From Hypericum androsaemum (taxonomy: Eukaryota > Streptophyta > Magnoliopsida > Malpighiales > Hypericaceae), in assembly GCA_963995505.1 (NCBI GenBank), contig OZ023182.1, positions 19,485,619 through 19,549,618 on the forward strand: a stretch of 64,000 nucleotides of DNA, written 5' to 3'. The notes beneath the pieces were generated by a model. That model was not told the DNA's origin and did no database searches. It saw only the letters and a program-made list of their open reading frames with translations. Shown here in pieces: positions 27,902-39,222 of the stretch (positions within the stretch are counted from its first letter, which is position 1; each line of letters begins with the position of its first letter). Both the position numbers and the translations under genes were made by a program.

Positions 27902-29290
27902 CTAAGCGCTAAGCTCGAGAAACCTCTGCGCCATCGGATGGTTGGCTTCAGAGAGTTGGTCAGGCTTCAGAACCTCAACAATCTCGCCGCCTACCAGGAG
28001 GCAGACCACATCTGCAATCCTCTGGATCTGCTTGATGCTGTGAGAGACCATGATCACAGTCAACCCTTGTTTTTGCTTCAGCTTCACGAGAACATCCTCG
28101 ATGTTTTGCGTCGAGATCGGATCCAATGCACTAGTTGGCTCATCCAGCAGCAGTACCTGCCAAGAAACAAGACATCACAATGTTCATAGATGCAGATGAA
28201 TGGAAGCAACAAGACGGCTCGCCTCGCCGAGTAACACGAAGATGCCATCATAAACGTTCACCTCGGGATCATTGGCTAAGGTTCTTGCTAGTGCAACCCT
28301 TTGAGCTTGGCCTACAGACAATTCAGAACCAGTCTTCTTGTAGAAGGAAGAGTCAAGGTCTGCAAGGGTGAGCAGCTTGTAGACCTCTGTGTCACTAAGC
28401 TTCTTCCCTTGCAACTGTGGTCCGTATCTTATGTTGTCTGCAACTGTTCCTAGATACATGAACATGAAGTCAAGTCAGATTTGGTAGTATCATACAAAAT
28501 GTGTTGTTCAACAATCATTATGCGTGTATCACATAGGTACCAGCTGGAAAAAACTAATTATGGAAAGAAATTAACCATAGTTAGATTTTTTTTATAGTAA
28601 AATTGTCAATTTCAAAATTTTCTATACAAAAAATGAAACCATATAGTATTTGTTCAAAAAGTAAACCATATAGTATTTGTTCAAACTCCGACAATGTGTA
28701 ATTATTTGTGTAAAATTTATCTTTACAAAAATAATTACTTGGATTCACTTAAAAAAGTATCCGGTTCAAGCTGTAAAAATTTATAAAAAAATATTATCGG
28801 GAGAGTTATCATTAAAATAAGATCCAAGTGCTCTACTCCGAAGACTAGATAATCGATGCAAAACTGAACTTTTACTATGTTTATTACCCAAGTAATAAAA
28901 TAAAATTATGTTATTTAAAAAACAAAAAGAAAAGAAGAAGGCCATTGTGTGTCTACCTTCAAACAAAGCCGGAAGCTGAAAGAGCATCCCAACCTTCCGT
29001 CGAAGGGCTAAGACATCAAGCTCCCGAATATCACGACCGTCCAAAAACACGCTACCGACAGGTGGCTCCCACAGCCTGTTGAGAGCCCTGAGGACCGTTG
29101 ATTTGCCGCTCCCGCTAGGCCCGATGATCCCCACGATCACTCCCCTGGGGACGTCCGTGTTCACGCCGCACAGGATCCTGTCCCCCGCGTCCGACACTTT
29201 GCTCAAATTCCGTATACGGAACTTGGGCCCATCCGCTTCCTTGGTGGGCCCACCCGCTTCTATGTCCACCGCTAGTAGCGGCTCCCGGAA
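27902..29290 (-). CDS. ABCI17: Soluble ABC ATPase, ABCI17/STAR1 type (5' end unresolved)
   Basis: Three clear exons on the minus strand: about 29290-28957, 28449-28262 and 28156-27902. They give a complete nucleotide-binding domain: Walker A GPSGSGKST, Q-loop MLFQLPALFEG, signature LSVGQAQRVALAR, Walker B VLLLDEPTSALDP and switch histidine in MVSHSIKQIQ. There is no transmembrane part. The plant homologue (rice STAR1, Arabidopsis ABCI17) pairs with a separate membrane subunit (STAR2/ALS3) and is tied to aluminium tolerance and UDP-glucose export to the wall. The oddity is the start. The frame runs upstream through DEFREPLL to a stop near 29329 without any in-frame ATG, so an upstream exon must supply it or the gene is 5'-damaged. 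A candidate exon is listed separately. Confidence 0.85.
28634..28690. repeat. Short tandem duplication in ABC gene intron
   Basis: ACCATATAGTATTTGTTCAA occurs twice in direct orientation, about 34 bp apart, inside the large intron of the minus-strand ABC gene. Confidence 0.75.
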
Positions 29291-29951
29291 CTCATCGATT
29301 ACTACGCGGGCAAACACCAATTTAGATTATGTTTTACGATAAAATTTAGATCAATTTAGATTTATTAAAATATAGACAAAAAAGAAAGCATCAGGATTTT
29401 TTATTTTAAAAACTTTTTGTGTTTTCCATTGTTATTATTATTCAAAGAGACATATCATTGTTGTGCAAGTTTTAGTTCATGATGAATATTCGCTATATAT
29501 GTGTACTTTTAGAAATACTATTGTATTTTAAAATTACAAAAAGAGATGTAGAATGGGCATTTTTTAGCTTAGTTTAAAAACATTACAGATAATAAATTGG
29601 TTTTAAAAGCTATTTACCTTTACCCATAATGATAATAAATAATCTATCAAAGTCAACGCTGAAGGAGCACTACTTCATAACAGGTTGTCTAATTTTAGAA
29701 AGGTAGGTAATACCATCAAGAACCATCGCTAAATAATTTGTGATCCAATTAACTGTAATATGCTATCGTTGCTCATAATTATCCAATCTCTATGCCAAAT
29801 TGCATCCAAGGACTATAGCACCAGAAATCAGATTAGGATTCTTGCATCCAAGGACTAAAAGAATATGCTCCTAGTGATCAATTAACTCCGACAGACTTAA
29901 AATCAACTAAATCGTTATCTTAAGATTCTGGTTGCGTATGAAGATTCTAAC

Positions 29952-30044
29952 CGAAATAACAGTAGATAGACTAAGTTCATCAGCTGTTGTATTGGTACCT
30001 GGAGCTGGAGGGGCCTCCACATGGTAAATTGAAGCCATAGCCAT
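29952..30044 (-). CDS. Candidate first coding exon of the ABC ATPase gene
   Basis: On the minus strand an ATG at 30044 opens a 31-codon frame (MAMASIYHVEAPPAPGTNTT and on to LSLSTVIS) ending at a GT (GTTAGA). It would join in phase 0 to an AG just before the TTC codon at 29290. Upstream, the minus strand has CTATTTAAAT (about 30230) as a TATA-like site. This would give a 289-residue protein, in the size range of STAR1/ABCI17 proteins. The peptide itself does not resemble a known ABCI17 N-terminus, so this is a hypothesis. Confidence 0.3.
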
Positions 30045-30559
30045 GGAATTAAGCTAGAACACGGGGTACCCAGTTGGCGATGACCTTGTAAGAGAATGAT
30101 GAGAGAAACACAAGACACACAGAGAGGGAGAGAGACAGAGTTTAGTTTCTGGTCTTATATTATTGAGAGTTGATTGGTCGTTAGGGGAATAGAATTATTA
30201 AAAGGAAGAAGAAGATGCCTTCCCCAGGGAATTTAAATAGCCTTCCCCGGTACAGCCTCTTTCCCAGGGATTGTTGGCCGCTTGTCTTATATTTGTTCCA
30301 TAAAGAACGGGACCCGATTGTGTAGGGACCGGGGTATTCGGGACCATACGGATCAAAGGGAAAAGGGACTTGTTTTTTTTGGCAATTTTTGTAAATTAAA
30401 CAATAAACAGGAGCAATATTGAAAATGTGATTTTAAATATATTCTGCTATAAAATAGGAATCAGATAGTTATGAAAAGAGAAAATCACTCATAATACATG
30501 ATTTCTACCAATGAAAACCACATCCGTGCAAAATACTATTTTCTATTATAAAAAAGCTA

Positions 30560-30720
30560 CCGAAATGGAATGATAATGATATACCACGTGAAGTCACAAT
30601 ACAATGTGTATACCACCTATTGACAAAAAAAAAGGTATATTGTATGAAGTCGCAATGGTATACCATGTTAAGTCAAAATGATATAGACGTGAAGTCACAA
30701 TAGAACACATATCTACTATG
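30560..30720. repeat. Degenerate repeats with GTGAAGTCACAAT motif
   Basis: Diverged copies of ACGTGAAGTCACAATA and the related GTATACCA recur about 30582, 30645, 30665 and 30689. No coding sequence is associated. The region from 30240 to 31089 otherwise shows no gene. Confidence 0.5.
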
Positions 30721-31089
30721 AACATTCGAATTCAGAATGAGAGTTTGTTCAAGCAGTAAAAAATTTTGATTCTAAAGAGATACTATTAATATTAATAGTG
30801 TCTTATAAAAACAAAGTAAAAATTAGACCTCAAGTACATGGTTATTTTATCTTAAAAAGTTGGTTAGACTTAAATTAATGAAAAATAACGACCATGACCT
30901 CGTGAGTATATTTTTCAAACGAGAAGAACTAAACACTAGACATCCCAATACATGACAGATCGATAGACCTCTAATTATTCAACTCTTATTTATTTGACAC
31001 CAAGCTGAAGTACAAGACATTTATGACATAATAATAGCTGCAATTTAATATGGTAGATGAAATAATTCCCCAACCATTTATTTATTCTC

Positions 31090-31642
31090 TTAGAGTAACA
31101 TGTTATGTCCTTGTTGTTGTGGTGCTGGACTTTGTGGAAATGCTGAGATTGCATCACCAAATGGATTCAAATCACTCATTGGCTGCTGTTGCAACTGCTG
31201 ATAAGGATACTGAGGTTGCTGCTGCTGGTGTCCATAAGGAACCATAGACAATGGTTGGTTCTGCAGCTGTTGCTGCTGCTGCATCATCATCATCTGTTGG
31301 TACTGAAGTTGTTGTTGCTGCTGTGCTAGCATTGCCATTTGCACATTTGAAGGCGGCACGATCGAGTTCGACATCGCGAACGGGTCTTGCTGCTCGAATG
31401 GATTATGCAGAATCATCGCACCAGCATCGCCGTAACCTGCATTTCGGTATTGTATCTGTTTTCTTGCAGCTTCATCTTCATAGAGGCTATCAAGTAGTAG
31501 TTTATCAAACCCGCCACCCTGAGTCAATAGCCCAAATCAAGCAAATTGTCATGATGTTCACGGCATTAATTTCACATTCATTAGTGAATAAGACATTTTT
31601 ATGTTAGGTTAAATTAAGTTAAAATTCTTAAGATATGAATTC

Positions 31643-31699
<57 letters not shown>

Positions 31700-34600
31700 T
31701 TAGTACTTCAAGTAGATTAGTACTTCAAGTAGATTAATTATAAATAATCATCACTTTAATCCTGGGATCCAAACTCAATTTCCATTGTTATGGGACTAGC
31801 ATTTTCTCTTTTTCTTGTCATATTGATATGACATTTTCACTCTTTTTATAAATTAAAAAATCATATGACATTTGAGTAATAAAATTAACATGAACATATT
31901 TTTAGATAAACAAAAGTGATTTAAAAAATATTCAGTTAAATAACTTTGTATTTATAATTGTGTGATGTAATTAACTATGTATTATTAAATAACAAACACT
32001 GATGATAACATTACTAGAGAAACTTACCAATTTGCTTTCTGTGACGTGATTTATATTATTGCTTGGCATGGTAACCAAAGATAGCTCCCATCCTGTTGTA
32101 CCAAGTTCACTTAAAGCTCGGCTTGAAGATGATGCGTTTTCATTACCTACACAAATTGAATAAAATTTTTAAACTATTAATACAGTGTGACCATGATGAA
32201 GTAATTAAGGCCAACAACATGTGATTACTTTATGTCTGGCTCGAACCGTGATTAGTCAATTTAGTGGGTCTAGATAACATGTCATATAAACCAAAACAAC
32301 ATAATATTTTTCACTTTTTTGCAAATAAAAAAATTACCATCAATAAAGAGCACTGTAGCATAAAATTAAATAGGAAAAAAATCTATGGTACTCTATCAAA
32401 AGACGCACAAGTACAAAGATTTAGGCCAACTAATAACCAACTCCATGAAATAGCCATCAAATATTTGGAAAAAAGCATATAATGATCTAAAATATTTATA
32501 AGGTTTGTATAACTATAATGAACCTACCAGGTTGAATAATTGCAAGAGCTAAAGCGTTACTCTCCTCCAATTCTACAGCTCTTGGGTCTGCTGCTTCACT
32601 CAGACCCTAATCATTTCATATGGTAAATATAATATAAGATCAAGCATGTAATGTATTTTTTAACAAAAAAGAAAATAAAGTTAATTCTCACAAGAAAATC
32701 TGCTTTGTCATCTACTGCAATTAAAGGTGGAGATTCTGGAGCCTCTTCTTGATGCTCAAGTGGCTCTTCTTGTTTCTCTACTTCTTCTTCTTCATTGACT
32801 TGTTCTTCTTCCTTAGCAACTTCTGAAGGCTCTTCGGGCTTCTCCGGTGATGCCTCTCTCTCGTGATACTCCTGATGACCATAATAATATCCATTTTTAT
32901 AAATATGCTAAACATCACAAGTAACTATCTGAGGATGACTTTGTGAATTCATTTAAAATTAGAAGAACATGATAATCAACTTGAAAATTGTCAAATAGGT
33001 CTGTTAGAATTTCCATATCGAACTTAAAGTTCTAAACCGATGGAATAATAGATGTTTCACACTTGTAAGCGAAGTTTAACCACTTGTAATTATGAATATG
33101 ATAATCTCAACTGAATCAAATCGTTAGAAATAGCATTTAGGCAAGAGGAAGCATTACTAATAATCTTAGAGTTATTATAGTAAAATAATTGTCTCCCTTA
33201 ATTCTGGAGTTATGGAATAGGCAGAGTTCTTACCAATCTCTTAGGGACGGAGCCAGAATTTGGAGCCTCCTTAATATATTCTTCCATAGTTGCAAGAAAA
33301 GATGGAGGAGGCTGGTTGACCAACAATTCTTTGTTAGGAAAGTTAATCTGTGTCTTGTTTCATAAAATCTTGTTATTTTGTTAAGGGGCGCAACATTACC
33401 TGTCTTAGTGTTGGAAACTGGAAAGTCCTTGCTAAATCCAACCCCTTGCAATATTCATAAAATTCAGCTAAACTTTCAGCCTGAATAATAGGAAAGCAAG
33501 CCAGAAGGTTTACTATTATGATAACATAAGAGTAAACGACGAATACTTAGATCCACTAGTAATAAAGTCGTTATAGTTTAATCAAGAGATCTCGAATTCG
33601 ATCTCTTGGAAATGCAATAGTTGTAAATTTGTTGGAAAAGCTTTGCTACCATTCAATGATACTACATAGTTTGAACCTTGATTAATCGAAAAAAGGTAGA
33701 TACATTGTAGCATGAAAGTAATCACATTTATACATCAAATATTACAATGTGGAATAATTTTGGTACCTGTTTTCCTGCTCTCTTGTAAATATTGAGAGCT
33801 TTAACTGCATCATGCCTTGACATTTCAAAAAACTGTAATAAGATTGAAATAAACAAGATTAAGAGTAATATATCTGTAAATTAAAGGGAAACAACTTAAA
33901 TAACATAATTAACTAAAATGAAAATCCTTACAATGTCAACAAGATTGATGATTCCATCATTGATAGCACAATATATCTTAAAGCTCTCTTTCAAGACCTA
34001 CAAAATGGAACATTCACTTATATTTCATTAGCATAAAATTAGAAAAATGGTAAGGTAATGCAAAACATTTAAAAATATTAATTACTAAATTAAAAAAGAA
34101 TGCAAAAAATATTTTTCAAACACAAAGTTCAGTATTAACATAGCTGTCTAGCCATAAAATTTGAATTTTTTTGGTGCACAAGTTAGAATTTTCAACCTTA
34201 AGTAGCAAAAACTGTATTTTGTATAATAAACTAAAATATTGAACATGTTAAAAAAGTACTAAAATATAAACTAAATTCATAATTTTCATTGAAAGAAGAA
34301 GAAATGTTAGTGCAACGACAAATTTGGTTGAGGCGATTTTCCGAATCTGTGGAGATAATTAAACAAAAAAAAACCAAAACAATTGTACAAGTAGTTGATA
34401 TGGGGCCAATTCCCTGAGAGCTCAAACAACACAAAACTCAAAACTGGTCTTATACTAGAAGGATAATTTATTTATACCAATGCCAAAGCATACTGAACAA
34501 GGTATGTGCAATAGGCTGCTCCTTCAGGCTGCAAAATTTACATAAGCAAAACTTTGTCAGTTGAAACACCAAAAAAAAAATTATTTCAGGTCATACCCTA

Positions 34601-35986
34601 TTCGAACCTGGATAGATCGGTGAAGTGTTGGTTAACACTTACATGACAACCAATTAAGCGATACAGAAGTTGTTGCAATGCTGGTAGTTGCTCCAGCAGC
34701 TCTTCTCCATTCATCTGTCTTGTTCTACTATGCACCTGTTAAAGAAGAACAAAGAAGAGATTGACGCCTTATTTCGTAAAAAATTTCGTATCTAACCGAA
34801 AACTTAAGCATAAAATGACCTTGGAAGTTCCATGCGAAGTTTTCGTCAAGCGTTCAGTCTCAATGTCATACTTCAATACCCTATAACACTCCAATCTTTC
34901 CTCTAGAAAAAGAGCATATGTCCTCGCCCATGCCGAGCAATCCCATGCTGCACTTAAAAGAACGAGAAAGGTGGCGCGAAGCCTAAAAAAAAGAACCAAT
35001 CTAGAAGACAACAAAACTCGAAAAAAATTCCAATTTAGACAATGAGTTACGTACCCGTTGGGCTAGAATCATCTTTGAAATTGGATATCTGAAGAATACT
35101 TCCTCTTTGTGAGTAATTCAAGAGCTCCTCTCTGAATACAGGATCTCCCTCTCGCAGTGTCCTATGGATGACTATTAGTACTTTCAATGCAACCTGCAAC
35201 ACCCGGTTTGTATGAATTGGTTATCTTATTGAATCAACTAACAGAGCAAAATTCGAGTTCGGGTCTTGGAAACGCTGCAACGTTAAATACTAGCGGTGGG
35301 AGATTTGTCTGCCTTTCAAAAGTCTTATTCGGCTCGAACATAGATTAGTCGGCTCAATGGGTGTCCAGATACCAGATGGTATCGACCAAAAAAAAACTAA
35401 TTGCAATCCAACTTTCAATATAGAATCACGGGAGTGTTATATCCAAATTGAACGGCTACAAGAACATGTTGAACTAACTTACAATCCAACTTTTCGTCTT
35501 AGATAATCTTTTAGCAAGTGCATGGATGCAATAAGCGATGTCTGGTCGTGGACGCATCACCGATGTTGCAGAAAAGATCCCTAAAAAAATCCCAGAACAA
35601 AAAATACGATCAAGACCAACCGACGAAATGAAACATTTTTTTTATTTGGAGAAAACATATTTGAATTTTATATCACGTCGGGAAATCACTACACAAAAGG
35701 GAGCTGAGCTCGAAAAACTTACGTCGAACATGACGTTCTTTGGGAGGACACTCGACATGATTGGTGGCTTTTACAATGGCAATGTCCAATTCCTAGCGTT
35801 ACCCAAATGAAAATCCAAAAATATTAATCAATTAATCTAGCAACCTAGAACATCTTTAAGGGAAAAATAAATAATAACAAGAACATTAAAAATTACCTTG
35901 AATTCACTATTAACCTTTGCGAGGCCGACCTTGGTGGTATCCTTGAGGGCCCCATAAGCTTTCCTGAAGCTTGTAAAAGTCCCCAT
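31090..35986 (-). CDS. ANTH-domain clathrin assembly protein (AP180/CALM family)
   Basis: Fifteen exons on the minus strand: 35986-35897, 35792-35723, 35580-35483, 35193-35055, 34947-34820, 34735-34643, 34528-34478, 33997-33932, 33832-33767, 33480-33400, 33311-33234, 32871-32692, 32606-32528, 32146-32028 and 31518-31090. They total 1767 bp, 588 residues. The first ~290 residues are an ANTH domain ([20 protein letters not shown]; then [19 protein letters not shown]; then [19 protein letters not shown]), which binds phosphoinositides. Residues about 321-380 are an acidic Glu-rich linker. The Gln-rich tail has NPF (485-487, 564-566) and DPF (491-493) motifs that recruit endocytic partners. The family acts in clathrin-mediated endocytosis at the plasma membrane and trans-Golgi, and can sort VAMP72 R-SNAREs. 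Closest in design to the Arabidopsis At1g14910/At2g01600 pair; the exact orthologue is not assigned. Confidence 0.93.
31648..31696. repeat. (TA)n microsatellite in AP180-like intron
   Basis: About 49 bp of uninterrupted alternating A and T, inside the last intron of the ANTH gene. Confidence 0.95.
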
Positions 35987-37057
35987 CACGACCTTCTTGA
36001 AGAAAAAGAAGTTACATACATTTACACGTTATAGGAGAAAGATCTAAGAAGATGAAGACCTTTTTCTTATTTTTTTTCTATTTATTTGCTATTGAATACC
36101 CTATTTTCTGTTTTGATTGATCGATCTTTCTTCTAACAATTTGATTAAATCTGATCTTGTTGGTGTTTATTTTTCTTTTTCATTCTCTAAATTCGATCAA
36201 TCTGATACCAACAAAACAAAGAAACAAAAAAACAGATTTTCTTTGCCCTCTCTCTATCTCTCTCGTCTCTCGCATTTCCAAAATCTTAGGAAGAAGATGA
36301 GGAAGAGAGGGCAAGGGATGATGTAAAAATATAAATTACTTCCAGTGGTAGTATTTTTTTTCCTTTTAAAATAGTTAGTTAGATTTTCAATAATGGTAGT
36401 TAGACTTTTGGTTACATGAATTACTCCGTGAAAATACTTTAATAAATTCACTAATTTAGAATTTACTAGAAGGATATTGGCTCATATCCACGCTGTTACT
36501 ATTGATAGAATTAATTACAATTAACTCTATTTTACAACATTTGAAGCATACAAAATTACTCGGACTAAGAAAATTGTAAGGGACTGTGACTATGTAATGT
36601 TTGAATATCCAATATGAGCAGGTAGGATATGGGTAGTATCTATTGAAAATTTTGAATAATTGGTAATTCTTTGGCCAATATTTTTGGTTCAGTAAATAAA
36701 ATTGAATAATTGGTTATCCAACCAATGAGCTTGGTCAATATTTCTCATTAGGTAAATAAAATAAAATTGAATAAGAAAAATAAAAAATTTGGTAGTTCTA
36801 AAACTTACAAGAAAGAAAAAGATCTTCTCATGCACAAGATTTGTTGGGCTCATAGATAAAAAACACTAAAACAACTTCAAGAACCAAAATGTTTGGAACT
36901 CGAGATTTATAATGTCCCATAAATGATATTTTTTAAAAGTTTTTAAATGATTTGATTTAGATTATTCATGTGAACAACATGTACTTACTTTTTTGGCATC
37001 TTAAATATGTTTGACCTGGAGCAATTTCAGAATGGATGATCCTGAGAAGTTTCTAAA
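35987..37057. other. Intergenic: 5' region of the ANTH gene, then AT-rich DNA
   Basis: Contains a CT-rich block (36240-36275) that may be part of a leader or promoter of the ANTH gene. A partial tandem duplication at about 36655-36780 repeats ATTGAATAATTGGT and GGTAAATAAAAT. No gene is seen. Confidence 0.4.
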
Positions 37058-37066
37058 TTTTTAATA

Positions 37067-37817
37067 GGGAAAAGTCTACTTTAGTACCTTGTGGTATCGC
37101 CCAAAATCACTTTTAGTACCCTGTGGTAAAAAACTGACCAATCGAGTCATACTTATTCCAATTAACATCAAAAAGGTCCTCGGGCAGCTGCCCGAAGCTG
37201 CCCGGACCCGCCCGAATCCTGCCCGGACTACGTGGCCAGCCACGACACCAAAACTTGATGACGTGGCGCCACGTGGACATCCATCTTCTTCCCTCTCTTC
37301 CTCTCCTCGTCCTCCTCGTCCTCCTCCTCCTCTGCCTCCTCCTCCACTTCGTCCTCCTCCTCCTCGTGGAGGAGGAGGAGGACGAAGTGGAGGAGGAGGA
37401 GGAGGAGGCGGAGGAGGAGAAGAGGAGGACGAGGAGGAGGAGGACAAAGTGGAGGAGGAGGCAGAGGAGGAGGAGGACGAGGAGGAGGAGGACGAAGTGG
37501 AGGAGGAGGCGGAGGAGGAGGAGGAGGCGGAGGAGGACGAGGAGGACGAGGACGAGGACGAGGAGGCGGAGGAGGAGGAGGAGGAGGAGGAGAGGAAGAG
37601 AGGGAAGAAGATAGATGTCCACGTGGCGCCACGTCATCAAGTTTTGGTGACGTGGCTGGTCACGTAGTCCGGGCAGGGTTCGGGCGGGTCCGGGCAGCTG
37701 TCCGAGGACCTTTTTGATGTTAATTGGAATAAGTATCACTCGATTGGTCAATTTTTTACCACATGGTACTAAAGTGATTTTGGGCAATACCACAGGATAC
37801 TAAAGTAGACTTTTCCC
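37067..37817. mobile_element. Foldback MULE with GA-rich core (element F)
   Basis: The ends GGGAAAAGTCTACTTTAGTA and its complement begin inverted repeats of about 230 bp. The flanking 9-mers TTTTTAATA (37058-37066) and TTTCTAATA (37818-37826) match at 8 of 9, consistent with a Mutator-type duplication. The family differs from elements A-E (a different terminus). Each TIR carries ACGTGGCGCCACGTGG, a palindrome with ACGT-core (G-box/ABRE-like) sites, and GC-rich repeats of GCCCGGAC. The core (about 37310-37590) is low-complexity GAGGAGGAGGACGA repeats, with a 24-bp-arm palindrome at 37341-37393. Long frames across it (Glu/Arg-, Pro- or Leu-rich) are products of the repeat, not genes. Confidence 0.82.
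37341..37393. repeat. Perfect palindrome in GA/CT-rich tract
   Basis: Arms of 24 bp (CCTCCACTTCGTCCTCCTCC on, and its complement) surround a 5-bp loop, CGTGG. The strand switches here from pyrimidine-rich to purine-rich. It is the left part of the core of element F. Confidence 0.85.
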
Positions 37818-37826
37818 TTTCTAATA

Positions 37827-39222
37827 TTACGTGCAAGTGATAACAAAATATATTGAAAAATGCTGTAAAATAGTCAGTCGAGTATTATAAATGTAAGAGA
37901 CACTACTAATAACTTCTAAATAAGATTTGACGGTATTTAATTCTAAAAAAATATTAGAAAAATCAAAGATAGAGAAACATGGAGACCCGGGGGAGAAGAG
38001 AACAGTGCAAGGAACACTGTAATAAACAATTCTCGCACTTCTTTCTCCGCAACGAAGTAAACCAAACCGAAAAGCCGCTTTTCTGAACTTCGGAGCCGTT
38101 TGTCTTAACCCAAATCCACCCAATTTCTCTACCTAAACGGTAGACGCCGCTAAATATTCAGAAGAACTCCAACCTGGAGACTTCAGGGACGGACCCTTTT
38201 CCCGGTACTACCCTTCTTCGCCTCTGTCTCTGTTTCTTGAACTCTTATGATCTCTTTCTGGGTAGTCTTTGTTCGTAGTCAAACGGCATAAAAATCCAAT
38301 CTTGGTGTTTGGTTAAGTGATTGGTGTGTTGGGTTCTTTTCGAATCGGTGCAGTTAAGTTGATTGAGGTTGGCATTGATTAGGGAAGTTGTCTTGTTGGT
38401 GGAATTGGGTTCTTGAACTTGTCGAGGTTTATGAGGGGGTTCACTTGTTGTTGATCCCTCTGGGTAGAGCTCGGTTTGTTGATTGATGCGTTCGGATTCG
38501 ATGCTGCTGCTGATTAGGAATGGGGGATTGTTTGGAAGGGGCGAGTGTTGTTTTCAGTGATCGCGGACATTGTCTCTCTTGTATGTTGATGTTGATGAGC
38601 GCAGGGATTTAGGATGTGCGAGAGGGAGAGGGTTTGATCCGCGAGCAAGCAACGCTCTGCTTCTTGGAAAGGCTTGTAATTTAAAGATTTATTAGTCTAA
38701 CTTCTTATACAATTGTCCTGTCACGTATTGTCGCATTTGATTTTCTTCAGTTGGATGGAGTGTCAGAGATGTTCTCTTCGTGATGGCGTGCTTATATCTT
38801 TTTCTTTTTTCTACTAGTATACAGTACAAGGCTTGCTATGAATTGTGATGCACGTTATTCGATCTGCTGACCAGGTTTCAGTTTTGCTCATTTGATTGGA
38901 CGTTTACTTGGAATTTGTCGATCGCCAATGATGGGTTATTGTCACTATTTCCCTTACCAAGGGTCTTCCTTTTGGTATATTGGAAAGCCGTTGTGTAATG
39001 CATCTGCTGAATTTACGCTCACTGGGCTTTTCATTGACTTTCTGAATCCTGTAAGAATTACCGTTGTGAAGGGAGATGCTGAAATATGAATGATTCTGAG
39101 AGTCATATAGCTTGCGACAGCTATGTGGGAATTCTATTGCTTTATATTCTATAGGCTGTAGATCCTATTGAAACAAATATTTTAATTTTCTCCAAATTGT
39201 TTGCAGGCTGAAAGAATCTAAA
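37827..39222 (+). other. Promoter and leader region of the PHD-homeodomain gene
   Basis: No coding frame is supported. A TTGCAG acceptor at 39201-39206 just upstream of the ATG at 39223 indicates a leader intron, so one or more untranslated exons should lie within about 38100-38700, where the sequence becomes less AT-rich. No TATA box was settled on. Confidence 0.5.

Noticed and set aside
29982..30016. Plus-strand VLVPGAGGAST reminiscent of an alpha/beta-hydrolase start
   Set aside because: It stops after a dozen residues and has no continuation; the minus strand gives a better explanation as a possible ABC gene exon.
37089..37793. Long overlapping frames (up to 226 codons) rich in Glu/Arg, Pro or Leu
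   Set aside because: They are the six-frame reading of a GAGGAGGAGGACGA repeat inside element F; no domain, no start context, no splice structure.
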